Shown here in pieces: positions 1-6,937 of a stretch of DNA of 10,000 nt. Source of the stretch: Candidatus Hydrogenedens sp. GTDB lineage: Bacteria; Hydrogenedentota; Hydrogenedentia; Hydrogenedentales; Hydrogenedentaceae. The notes below the pieces were generated by a model. That model did not search any database and was not told where the DNA came from. It saw nothing but the letters and a program-made list of their open reading frames with translations. Location of the stretch: positions 1-10,000 of the forward strand of contig JAIWNQ010000075.1 in NCBI GenBank assembly GCA_020216745.1, given 5' to 3'. Made by a program: the position numbers and the translations under genes. Every line of letters starts with the position of its first letter. The stretch's first letter is position 1.

Positions 1-763
1 GAGCACTGCTGGGAATAAAGATGCTATTCATTCTGGTCTTCAATCTCTTTTATTTTGGGCTTTATGTTGTGCAGAGAGATTACTAATTATTTTGGATGAA
101 ACAGAATTAGCTAACCAATGTAAACATGTTGGAGAGGTAATGAAAAAATATCGTCCTCCTGAACATCAGGTCAAACAATCGCGTGCATTAGGTGTCATAG
201 CAGGTTTAGAGAATCCTGTAATAGTCAATGAGGAATGCTTTAAGAAAAATCCATTGGAAGGACTGTCTACTTTTTACGGTTTTTATGTATTGCAGGCAAA
301 AGCAATAGCAGGTGATTTGTCAGGGGCTTTAGATTTAATTTGCGATTATTGGGGTCCGATGTTAAAAATGGGTGCTACAACATTTTGGGAACATTTCGAT
401 GTGCGATGGTTGGAAAATTCGGTACCAATTGATGAAGTTGTCCCTATAGGGGCAAAAAGTATCCATAGAGATTTTGGGGAACACTGTTATGTCGGTTTAA
501 GACATAGTCTCTGTCACGGTTGGGCTTCCGGTCCGACGGCATGGTTAATGCAATATGTCCTTGGTTTACAACCTTCTGCCCCATCATGGAAAAAAGTTAG
601 AATTAGTCCTTATTTGGGGGATAGATTGACATTTGCAGAAGGGAGTGTGTCAACTCCATTTGGGATTATTTCTGTACGTCATGAAAAGCAGAAGAATGGA
701 GAAATAAAATCTCAGTTCAAGGCACCGAAGGAAGTAGAAGTTATCCTTGTTGGAAAAAAATAA
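1..763 (+). CDS. alpha-L-rhamnosidase-like glycoside hydrolase (GH78 type), C-terminal part
   Basis: The reading frame is open from the left edge (first full codon at base 2) to the TAA at 761-763, so the gene starts outside the window. The in-frame TTG at 92 is internal and is not a start. The visible part, about 250 residues, looks like the end of an (alpha/alpha)6-barrel glycosidase of the bacterial rhamnosidase type. It has a TTFWE segment, a SLCHGWASGPTAWLMQYVLG segment that is a family hallmark, and then a short beta-rich C-terminal domain (roughly the last 75 residues) as in GH78 enzymes. Such enzymes release terminal alpha-L-rhamnose from glycans or glycosides. The exact substrate cannot be read from this portion, and related six-hairpin families are possible. 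The catalytic acid region and any signal peptide would be upstream. uppP follows after 20 bases and may be co-transcribed. Confidence 0.82.
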   Translation, partial: STAGNKDAIHSGLQSLLFWALCCAERLLIILDETELANQCKHVGEVMKKYRPPEHQVKQSRALGVIAGLENPVIVNEECFKKNPLEGLSTFYGFYVLQAKAIAGDLSGALDLICDYWGPMLKMGATTFWEHFDVRWLENSVPIDEVVPIGAKSIHRDFGEHCYVGLRHSLCHGWASGPTAWLMQYVLGLQPSAPSWKKVRISPYLGDRLTFAEGSVSTPFGIISVRHEKQKNGEIKSQFKAPKEVEVILVGKK

Positions 764-783
764 GTAATGGAAAAGGATGTTAG

Positions 784-1593
784 ATGTTTCAAGATGTTAT
801 GAATGCAGGAATATTGGCAATTATTGAGGGTATAACAGAGTTCCTTCCTATTAGTAGTACAGGGCACTTGATAATTGCGGAACACTGGTTTTCATTACAG
901 GGAGACAAAACTTTTCAAGATACTTTCCTTGTTGTTATTCAGTTTCCTGCTATTTTGGCTGTTTTACTATATTTTTACAAAACGTTATTACCCCCAGTTA
1001 GAGATGTTGAAAAGGTAAAAGAATGGGTTTTTTTATGGGTAAAAATTTGTGTAGCATTTATACCTGCGGGTGTTTTAGGGTTCTTTTTTGATGATTTTAT
1101 TGATTTTTATCTATTTAATCCACTTACAGTTACTATCTCTTTAATTGTTGGTGGGATTGTTTTAATATGGATAGAACGACTCCAAATAGGCAAAAAGGAT
1201 TTATCTTCGATTGCTGAGGTATCAATATATTTTTGTATTGCGGTAGGTCTATTTCAATGTATAGCAATGATTCCAGGTGTCTCACGTTCTGCAGCAACAA
1301 TTATTGGATCTATGCTTTTAGGTGTTACCCGTAGCGTAGCGGTAGAATTTTCTTTTTATTTGGCAATTCCAACCTTAGCGGGTGCAAGTGGATTGAAATT
1401 GTTAAAACACGGTTTCAGCTTCTCTTCAGAAGAATGGCTTTTACTTTTAATCGGTTCAATTATTTCTTTTATAGTTGCTTACCTTGTTATCGCTTTGTTT
1501 TTAAGATATGTAAAATCACATGATTTTAGAGTCTTTGGTATTTATCGTATTGCTCTTGGTGTATTAGTCATAATCTTGTTATATTTGTTATAA
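784..1593 (+). CDS. uppP: undecaprenyl-diphosphate phosphatase (UppP/BacA)
   Basis: This integral membrane enzyme dephosphorylates undecaprenyl diphosphate to the monophosphate, recycling the carrier lipid for peptidoglycan and other surface glycans; overexpression is known to give bacitracin resistance. The 269 residues match the usual family length of about 270. Both signature regions are present. The N-terminal one is EGITEFLPISSTGHL (residues 15-29), with the E-x3-E pair E15/E19, the SST stretch and H28. The second is PGVSRSAATI (164-173), with the essential arginine at R168. About seven or eight hydrophobic membrane segments are spread along the chain. The ATG at 784 is preceded by AAAAGG (771-776) seven bases upstream. 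The gene lies 20 bases after the rhamnosidase-like gene, so read-through from that promoter is likely; I see no separate promoter in the gap. Confidence 0.97.
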   Translation: MFQDVMNAGILAIIEGITEFLPISSTGHLIIAEHWFSLQGDKTFQDTFLVVIQFPAILAVLLYFYKTLLPPVRDVEKVKEWVFLWVKICVAFIPAGVLGFFFDDFIDFYLFNPLTVTISLIVGGIVLIWIERLQIGKKDLSSIAEVSIYFCIAVGLFQCIAMIPGVSRSAATIIGSMLLGVTRSVAVEFSFYLAIPTLAGASGLKLLKHGFSFSSEEWLLLLIGSIISFIVAYLVIALFLRYVKSHDFRVFGIYRIALGVLVIILLYLL

Positions 1594-1595
1594 AA

Positions 1596-1626
1596 AACAC
1601 CCTTTTTCGTATTCGGAAAGGGTGTT
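1596..1626 (-). terminator. intrinsic terminator between convergent genes
   Basis: A perfect 10-bp stem is formed by AACACCCTTT (1596-1605) and AAAGGGTGTT (1617-1626), with an 11-base loop. Read on the minus strand, the stem is followed directly by six T residues, the classic rho-independent layout, 21 bases after the stop of the minus-strand gene at 1648. Read on the plus strand, the same hairpin follows the uppP stop but is trailed by AAAA rather than a T-tract, so termination for uppP should be weaker. The opposing transcription units probably share it. Confidence 0.85.
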
Positions 1627-1647
1627 AAAAGTGTCGAACCGAAGTTT

Positions 1648-3513
1648 TTACTGAATGGAACTATACAATTTTTGAATTGTTGATTTGGGTTCGCCAGACA
1701 TTTGTTTTTCTGCGAGTTTTACTACAACTTGTTCGAAATTAGGAGGTCTTGCTGATATAATTTCCTGCTCAATTTGTGTGGCTACATTTGGTGGTAATCC
1801 TTCCTGAAAGCCCCAAACAGGAGTAATCGAGTTTGGCTTTATATTCTGGAATACGCCGATATTCTTCCCATCTAAAGTTCGATAATATACACCCCAAGAA
1901 CCCTTCATTAAACATTCAGCCCATTTGTTGGTGGGTGTTCCTAATGAGTCTTTAACGTTAATTTTCGCATAGAAATATTCTTGCTTTTTCGCAAGTTCAA
2001 TCTCGTTCTGATATAAGTTTGTAAATTCCTGCTGAAGTTCAGGGCTGACCCAATTTGCAGATTCTGCTTTCTGCCGTAAAGATTCTGCACGAGCAAGACG
2101 TTCATGAAGAGCATACTTTTCCGGAGTTAGAGGGAGTGATTCTTTTATTTGGATAATCAATTTGTCAAGATTTACTAAAAACGCCTCTTTAATAGCGAGA
2201 CTTCGGGCATTAGCTTCTTCGAGTTGTCCAACCTGATTTGTGAGCCGTTCTATTTCCGCTAAAAGTCCATTTTGGCGTGCCTTTATAATTTCTGTTTCGT
2301 TTAGAAGGTTTTCATACGCTTCTTGTGCGGACACAAATTGTTCGTTCTTTGCGGCAATGTCTGCTTCGACAGCTTGCAATGTGGATTGCTTTTCGTTAAG
2401 TTGTGCAGTGAGTGTCTCTAATTCCTGCTGTTTGTTTTTTAATTGAGTTGAAACTGCTTCTAATTCATCTTGAAGGCGTTTTACTTCTTCAGGGCTTAGA
2501 GATACTCCGGGAACATTACCCTGAATTCTCCGCAATTGTTGTAATTCTGATTCTGTTTGTTTTAATTGGTCTTGTAACTGGGTAATTTTTGCATTGGCTG
2601 GATTTGGGAGAGGAAGATAGTTTGTAAGGTATGGACCTGCGACAATACCAATAATAAGTGCAACAATAGCCAGAATAGGTGCTAATGGAACACGAAGTTT
2701 CTTTTTCCCAGGTTTGGTTGGAGCCTCTCCTTCAATAGGTGCCTGGGTTGAAGTCGTAGGTGCAATTGGTGGAGTAACTCCGGGTCCCGTTCCACCTGTG
2801 AATTCAGGAATTGGTGTCTCCAATCCTACTCCCATTGGAGCCCCGAAAATGTCGGTTCCTAATCCAGCTCCAGCTCCACCGCCGGCAGGTGCTCCCATTC
2901 CAAAGCCGGAGTCAACAGGACCGAAATCTGGTGATGGTGATTGTGGTCCACCAAAGATTGGTGTTTCCATGATCTGGGTAGGTGCAGAAGTAATCGTGTC
3001 TGAAGGGGTTCCTGATTTTAGGTCGAATGCACCACCTTTACTTCCACCGCCAAAAGCACTGTCAGTGAGAGGTGTCTCAAGTCCTGATTCAAGGCTCATA
3101 GGTCCGGGACCTATTTCAGGTGTTTCTGGTGAGAAGTCACTATCTGCAGCAAGGTCCTGAAAACTGGGTTTTTTGGGGGTAGATTTAGATGGCGGTTGTA
3201 GCCCGCTACTGTCAGAAGCACTTTGTAAATCAAACTCTGAAATAGGGCTTTTAATGTTACCTCCTGTGGGTTCCGGTACAATAATATCTATATCACTTAT
3301 AGGAGGTAACCCCCCTTCGAAATCTTCCTCTTTAGATTTTTTTATTGCATCCGAGTCAAATGAAGATAGAGGAGGAAGCTGACTATCTAAATCGCCTACT
3401 TCCCCTGTATCAAAATCACTTAACGGAGGTAAATTTCCCAGTCCAGAGTCACCACTTGGAAATTCTTCCTTCTTCTTCTTTTCTTCTTCAGGATTGAAAG
3501 GTTTCTCAGGCAT
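1648..3513 (-). CDS. bitopic membrane protein of unknown function: repeat-rich disordered N-terminus, one TM, coiled coil
   Basis: I do not recognise a named family for this 621-residue protein. Residues 1-270 are low-complexity and rich in Pro, Gly, Ser and Asp. They begin with a highly charged E/K stretch and contain four copies of an [LP]-P-[LI]-S-x-[FI]-D motif (28-35, 46-53, 69-76, 89-95). A later set of ETP[IL] repeats lies at about 146, 183 and 232. A KKKLR cluster (270-274) precedes a single membrane helix (about 277-298), so by the positive-inside rule the N-terminus should be cytoplasmic and the rest extracytoplasmic. Residues 309-440 are a long heptad-like Q/E/L-rich coiled coil. 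Residues 440-621 look folded, with a conserved-looking segment around W531-Y544 and a Lys-rich, helical tail. The ATG at 3513 has GGAG seven bases upstream. It appears monocistronic, with its own promoter and terminator. A scaffold or envelope-tethering role is only inference. Confidence 0.85.
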   Translation of the reverse strand: MPEKPFNPEEEKKKKEEFPSGDSGLGNLPPLSDFDTGEVGDLDSQLPPLSSFDSDAIKKSKEEDFEGGLPPISDIDIIVPEPTGGNIKSPISEFDLQSASDSSGLQPPSKSTPKKPSFQDLAADSDFSPETPEIGPGPMSLESGLETPLTDSAFGGGSKGGAFDLKSGTPSDTITSAPTQIMETPIFGGPQSPSPDFGPVDSGFGMGAPAGGGAGAGLGTDIFGAPMGVGLETPIPEFTGGTGPGVTPPIAPTTSTQAPIEGEAPTKPGKKKLRVPLAPILAIVALIIGIVAGPYLTNYLPLPNPANAKITQLQDQLKQTESELQQLRRIQGNVPGVSLSPEEVKRLQDELEAVSTQLKNKQQELETLTAQLNEKQSTLQAVEADIAAKNEQFVSAQEAYENLLNETEIIKARQNGLLAEIERLTNQVGQLEEANARSLAIKEAFLVNLDKLIIQIKESLPLTPEKYALHERLARAESLRQKAESANWVSPELQQEFTNLYQNEIELAKKQEYFYAKINVKDSLGTPTNKWAECLMKGSWGVYYRTLDGKNIGVFQNIKPNSITPVWGFQEGLPPNVATQIEQEIISARPPNFEQVVVKLAEKQMSGEPKSTIQKLYSSIQ

Positions 3514-3575
3514 TTTTCATCTCCATAGTTATATAGTTATTTACATTATATGTTTCTATTTTATTCTATTTTTAA

Positions 3576-3604
3576 ATTCTATCATTTTTTTCATGCTTTG
3601 TCAA
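3576..3604 (-). promoter_or_regulatory. sigma70-type promoter of the 621-residue protein gene
   Basis: On the minus strand a perfect -35 box TTGACA (3604-3599) is followed by a 17-base spacer and a -10 box TAGAAT (3581-3576), five of six matches to consensus. The expected start point is near 3569, giving a 5' leader of about 55 bases before the ATG at 3513. This is the strongest promoter match I found in the window. Confidence 0.75.
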
Positions 3605-3619
3605 GAAAAATGTCAAGAA
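3599..3619. repeat. tandem direct repeat TGTCAAGAA overlapping the -35 box
   Basis: TGTCAAGAA occurs twice, at 3599-3607 and 3611-3619, with a 12-base period (plus-strand reading). The first copy contains the -35 box of the minus-strand promoter; the second lies just upstream of it. It could be a regulator site or chance duplication. The second TTGACA has no matching -10 box at a normal distance, so it is unlikely to be a second promoter. Confidence 0.4.
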
Positions 3620-3665
3620 TTATTATATAGAATACTCTTCTTATGTCGCCAAATCCAAACTGGAT

Positions 3666-3699
3666 ATAAAATAATATATATTATATTTTATTATTTTAT
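3666..3699 (-). repeat. AT-only inverted repeat at the end of the fucU-like gene
   Basis: ATAAAATAAT (3666-3675) and ATTATTTTAT (3690-3699) are perfect 10-base complements with a 14-base AT-only loop, overlapping the stop codon of the minus-strand gene at 3696. A stem with no G-C pair is weak, so it may be a poor terminator for the three-gene operon or only a by-product of base composition. No better terminator is visible before the next promoter. Confidence 0.3.
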
Positions 3700-4112
3700 G
3701 GTTTTACCACACCAATTGTTAATAAAATGTTTGCGTATAACCTCTGGTCGCCAGTAACAATTTGTAAGCATGTTTCAGAAGAAGAGGCGTAGTCATAAAA
3801 ATCAAACCGATTTAGTTTAATTAGGTTTATATGAGGTAATAGTTTTCGGAAATCTTTAAAAATTTCAGGTTCTTCTCCGGAATCGGGACACATAACAAAA
3901 GCCTCTTCAATTTCCACAGCTGTTAATATTGCTTCAAGTACATCAGTAACTTTTACCATACCGGGAAGAAGATTTAAATAGACTGTTTCCGCACTTACTC
4001 CTTCTTTAGTGTTTGCAGGATAATTACCATCCGTAATTAAAATTTTAGAGCCGTGTCCAGCAGAAGCTAACGCATATAGTATTTCAGGATGTAAAAGTCT
4101 TTGTTTTAACAT
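3696..4112 (-). CDS. fucU: FucU/RbsD-family sugar mutarotase
   Basis: This family interconverts anomers or ring forms of sugars (L-fucose mutarotase FucU, D-ribose pyranase RbsD) in the cytoplasm, feeding kinases or isomerases with the right form. The 138 residues match the family length of about 140. Visible family features are the N-terminal AGHG with H20, the TDGNYPA segment with D28, the NRFDFYDYA segment (101-109), which resembles FucU more than RbsD, and the C-terminal TGDQRLYANILL with Y126 and N128. The ATG at 4112 has an AAGGG site (4124-4120) seven bases upstream. It is the last gene of a minus-strand run, 33 bases after the GT-C protein. No fucose or ribose catabolic genes, transporter or repressor are beside it, so the substrate is open; the fucU symbol reflects family resemblance only. 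Confidence 0.85.
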   Translation of the reverse strand: MLKQRLLHPEILYALASAGHGSKILITDGNYPANTKEGVSAETVYLNLLPGMVKVTDVLEAILTAVEIEEAFVMCPDSGEEPEIFKDFRKLLPHINLIKLNRFDFYDYASSSETCLQIVTGDQRLYANILLTIGVVKP

Positions 4113-4145
4113 AGTATTACCCTTTATTTTATTACATTATTTTAT

Positions 4146-5978
4146 TTAAAGAGGTGTGTTTTCAACAGCGAGATAAGATGGGACATTCATTTCGTTACCT
4201 AATAATATGGTTCGAACTGAGGTTGATAATTTTTCATCTATATTTTGAATTTTTGAGGATATAATTTGATACGTTTTAATATCCCCGAGTGCCAAAGATG
4301 ATTGTGCAATGAACCAAAGGGCTTCTATTCCATAAGGAGCGAATTCTTTCTGTTTGATGAGAAAACTAACGGGGGTTAATGTGTCTATTGCGTCTGAAAA
4401 TTTTCCAGTATGAAATAGAGTCTTACCTAATGAAAGCCATGTTTCAATTTCATCTTCATTCATAAAGGATATTTGTTTATCTGTGATTCCAGCAAACTTT
4501 TTTATTCGTTCGTATATTTTGGTTAATTCTTGATATTCTCTTTTTGCACCAGGATAGTTTTTCAAAATTTCTTCGTAAGTTACAGCAAGATTATATCGGA
4601 CACGTGTTGTATTTGGATTGTAAGATAAAGTGCTTCTAAAGATAGTTTCATTATCTTTCCATTCCTCATTGCGTAGGTAGGTTAAGTAAAAGAAAGCTAC
4701 AGTGATGATTAACAATACTACATTAATTATTGGTAATAAATAATAATTATAGTTATTTATTTTAGGTAATTTTTTAGAAGTTACTACATAATAGATAAGT
4801 TCAAAAAAGCACCACCAGAAACCAATCATTGGAGTATACATCCAATGTTCTGCTTGTGGTGCGTTTAATGTAAAAAATCCAGAAATAGGAAACCAAGTAA
4901 TTAGAAACCAAAGAGCAGATATAAGAAGGCGATACGATTTATTTTTTAACGACCAGAAACAAAGGAACATAATGAAGATTAAGAAAATGTATCCGAGTAA
5001 CATGGTCCAGATAGGTGTATTTTCAAGGGTTTGTTCCATGTGTAAATGAATAGGAAAAAATAAAACGCGTATATAAAAAGCAAAGGATTGTCCCACTTCA
5101 ATTATTTTTTCTCCCCATGTTTTAGGAATATATGCACTTTTTTCTGCAAAACTGAGAACTGTTAACCGAAGGGAGATATATATAACCGCTACAATAATTG
5201 TAAGTAAAAGAGGTAACCATTTCAGGACTTTATTGTGTGATACTACTTCTGATGAAATTTCTTTTTTGGAAAGATACCACAAAATTAATAATAACAAGAA
5301 GGGGAAAATATTACTGGATTCTTTGCTTAACAACCCTGCCCAAAAAGATATTGGGCATATTAATAAAAAGAAATACTTTTTTAAGGAGACATCTGTTTCC
5401 ACATATTTTATTGCTGTAATTAAACCCAGTAACATGAAGGTAGCGGACATCATGTCTGCTCGTCCACTTATATATGTTACTGCTTCTGTCGGTATTGGAT
5501 GAACACAAAAAATAGCACTTGTCCAAAAGCACGTGAATAAGGGGACGCTTAATTTGCTCAATAAAATAAAAATTAGTATACCAGTAATACCATGCCATAA
5601 CGTGTTTGTAATATGAAAGATAAGTGGTGATATCTTTGGAATTTGAGAGGGTTCCATTTTGTCTTCTATTTTTGTAGACAATAGATAGTCGACCATAAAC
5701 GATACGGAAACTAAGGGGCGATAGAAGTTTCCCTGGCCTCTTCCAAAGGCATGCTGGTCTTCTAAAAATAATTGAAAGAAATACTTTGGATTTTGAACAT
5801 GTTTGTGGATTAGTACTGACGAGACATCATCCCAAACCCAATCGTTATCAAATGTGTTTATATATGTAATAAATGTTATACAGAGTAGTATAAAGCAAAA
5901 AAATAATTTTTGAGAACGAAGGTTTTCTTGGGTAGGTTGATTAATGTCAGAAGAAGATTTTATAAGAAAATCATCCAT
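4146..5978 (-). CDS. GT-C-fold membrane glycosyltransferase-like protein with C-terminal TPRs (TMTC/DUF1736-like)
   Basis: This 610-residue protein has about ten hydrophobic segments followed by a soluble tail. Its N-terminal half carries the hallmarks of TMTC-like GT-C proteins, which use polyprenyl-phosphate-linked sugars to glycosylate targets outside the cytoplasm. These are a first extracytoplasmic loop with WVWDD (acidic pair D50/D51), FYRPL (85-89), a helix ending in H129, and HPIPTEAVTYISGRAD (160-175). After the last membrane helix, residues from about 440 to 600 form two or three TPR-like helical pairs (the YNPNTTRVRYNLA and LSLGKTLFHTGKFSDAI stretches), probably extracytoplasmic. 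The ATG at 5978 lies 17 bases after the lipoprotein stop with no clear Shine-Dalgarno sequence, so translational coupling is likely. Which sugar and acceptor are used is unknown. Assignment to the broad family is firm; catalytic activity is inferred. Confidence 0.85.
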   Translation of the reverse strand: MDDFLIKSSSDINQPTQENLRSQKLFFCFILLCITFITYINTFDNDWVWDDVSSVLIHKHVQNPKYFFQLFLEDQHAFGRGQGNFYRPLVSVSFMVDYLLSTKIEDKMEPSQIPKISPLIFHITNTLWHGITGILIFILLSKLSVPLFTCFWTSAIFCVHPIPTEAVTYISGRADMMSATFMLLGLITAIKYVETDVSLKKYFFLLICPISFWAGLLSKESSNIFPFLLLLILWYLSKKEISSEVVSHNKVLKWLPLLLTIIVAVIYISLRLTVLSFAEKSAYIPKTWGEKIIEVGQSFAFYIRVLFFPIHLHMEQTLENTPIWTMLLGYIFLIFIMFLCFWSLKNKSYRLLISALWFLITWFPISGFFTLNAPQAEHWMYTPMIGFWWCFFELIYYVVTSKKLPKINNYNYYLLPIINVVLLIITVAFFYLTYLRNEEWKDNETIFRSTLSYNPNTTRVRYNLAVTYEEILKNYPGAKREYQELTKIYERIKKFAGITDKQISFMNEDEIETWLSLGKTLFHTGKFSDAIDTLTPVSFLIKQKEFAPYGIEALWFIAQSSLALGDIKTYQIISSKIQNIDEKLSTSVRTILLGNEMNVPSYLAVENTPL

Positions 5979-5995
5979 TTATAAAATTTGTTTAA

Positions 5996-6724
5996 TTAGC
6001 CTTTAGTTTTCGGTCCTGGGACAATCCATGTATCATTTGCTGGAATGTAAAGAATTTCAACAGACTGTTGGTCTCCGATAACTCGCACTATTTTTAAAAC
6101 AGCAGGTTTTTTCTCTTTTGTATTCGGGTCTATCAGTTCATAAAATTCTTCACCTTCACGAACCTTAAACGTCTCGGTCTTGTTAGTGGCAGTGTCTGTT
6201 ACACTTAAGAAAACGTATAAGTCGTTATCTGCTTGAAGGAAGCCATTAACCTCAACTTTAGGGCGAGACAACATAAGTTGTGCTCTTTCTAAAAGTCGTG
6301 CATATTTGCCATCCGGTGCAGTTGCTCCCGGTCTAAGGACGTCAAAGATGTTGATGCCTAAAACCACTAATCCCCATCTTCCATTATCTCTTGCCTTTCG
6401 GATAGAATCTTCTATTTCCGGGACTATCCGACTTATCGCTATCTTGCCATTCTCAATAGCTGAGTACTTTGCCTTTACCCCACGGAGGTTGTTTGTAATA
6501 GTATCCTGTTGTGCTTTAGGGATTCCTGTATTGTTGGAAACAGCGTCGAAAAATTGTTGGATAGAAGAACGCATTTCAGAGTATATTTGTTCTGGACTTG
6601 GAGGTGGCGGTTCTTGGGGTGGTGGAGGAGGTGGTTCTGGTTTTTTGCAACCATTCATCATGGGTAAAAATATACATAATAATAAGATAAAAGAAGAAAT
6701 AATAAAAAAATTTTTTCTGTTCAT
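5996..6724 (-). CDS. putative lipoprotein with polyproline linker, function unknown
   Basis: The 242-residue product starts with a typical signal peptide: MNRK, a hydrophobic stretch (about 6-22) and a lipobox-like MNGC with C26 as the probable lipidated cysteine. After the cysteine comes KKPEP and a proline-rich linker (two runs of six and four prolines) to about residue 45. Next is a mostly helical segment (about 45-150), then a C-terminal beta-rich domain (about 155-235) with alternating hydrophobic residues, such as DLYVFLSV and VLKIVRVI. The last domain resembles small barrel domains of secretion or pilus lipoproteins such as PilP, but I cannot assign it. It is the first gene of the operon, 17 bases ahead of the GT-C gene. 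The ATG at 6724 has GGGA about eight bases upstream. Product location is inferred to be the outer face of a membrane. Confidence 0.8.
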   Translation of the reverse strand: MNRKNFFIISSFILLLCIFLPMMNGCKKPEPPPPPPQEPPPPSPEQIYSEMRSSIQQFFDAVSNNTGIPKAQQDTITNNLRGVKAKYSAIENGKIAISRIVPEIEDSIRKARDNGRWGLVVLGINIFDVLRPGATAPDGKYARLLERAQLMLSRPKVEVNGFLQADNDLYVFLSVTDTATNKTETFKVREGEEFYELIDPNTKEKKPAVLKIVRVIGDQQSVEILYIPANDTWIVPGPKTKG

Positions 6725-6764
6725 ATAAACAATCCCATCTTAAAATAATTTAGTGTATCTCTAA

Positions 6765-6780
6765 GTTAATAAATATTAAC
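6765..6780. promoter_or_regulatory. operator-like palindrome in the divergent intergenic region
   Basis: GTTAAT (6765-6770) and ATTAAC (6775-6780) are perfect inverted repeats around a 4-base centre, about 41 bases upstream of the lipoprotein ATG. The site overlaps a weak minus-strand promoter candidate (-35 TTGCTT at 6794-6789, 17-base spacer, -10 TATTAA at 6771-6766), where a repressor would block transcription. In AT-rich DNA a short palindrome can arise by chance. Confidence 0.35.
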
Positions 6781-6814
6781 ACATACATAAGCAATTTCAC
6801 AAGATAAATGGTAT

Positions 6815-6838
6815 ATGCAATAAAAGAAATAGTTGCAT
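6815..6838. repeat. inverted repeat ATGCAA-N12-TTGCAT
   Basis: ATGCAA (6815-6820) and TTGCAT (6833-6838) are perfect complements separated by 12 bases. With one bulged base the arms extend to TATATGCAA and TTGCATTATATA. The right arm coincides with the -35 candidate of the response-regulator promoter, so the site could be an activator or repressor target for the plus-strand unit. Confidence 0.3.
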
Positions 6839-6879
6839 TATATATAAAAAGACATTAAAATGATTTAATTGTGTATAAT
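6833..6879 (+). promoter_or_regulatory. candidate promoter(s) for the response regulator-GNAT unit
   Basis: Two alternatives overlap. One is TTGCAT (6833-6838), a 17-base spacer and TAAAAT (6856-6861). The other is an exact TATAAT (6874-6879) with only a poor -35 (AAGACA at 6849-6854, 19-base spacing). Either leaves a leader of about 50 to 75 bases before the ATG at 6938. The -35 elements are weak, so an activator may be needed. Confidence 0.4.
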
Positions 6880-6937
6880 AGTATAAAATTTTATTTGATT
6901 TTAATAAATTCGAAATCTTCAAAAAGAAAGGAAAAAA

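Noticed and set aside
92..94. TTG as start of the first gene
   Set aside because: The frame is open to the window edge and the upstream residues continue the same glycosidase fold; there is no ribosome binding site before it.
2240..3382. Plus-strand open frames at 2240-2446, 2714-3160 and 3173-3382
   Set aside because: They lie antisense to the 621-residue gene and arise from its biased Pro/Gly/Ser codons; they have no ribosome binding sites or family features.
3611..3616. Second TTGACA as a separate promoter on the minus strand
   Set aside because: No -10-like sequence lies 16 to 18 bases downstream of it.
3494..3757. Plus-strand 87-residue frame across the intergenic region
   Set aside because: It begins inside the start of one minus-strand gene, ends inside another, and its hydrophobic content reflects AT-rich promoter DNA.
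5233..5598. Short frames on both strands inside the GT-C gene
   Set aside because: They overlap a complete, motif-bearing 610-residue gene and show no features of their own.
6306..6728. Plus-strand frame rich in glycine opposite the lipoprotein gene
   Set aside because: The glycine run is the antisense reading of the proline linker; the minus-strand frame has a signal peptide and lipobox and is clearly the real gene.
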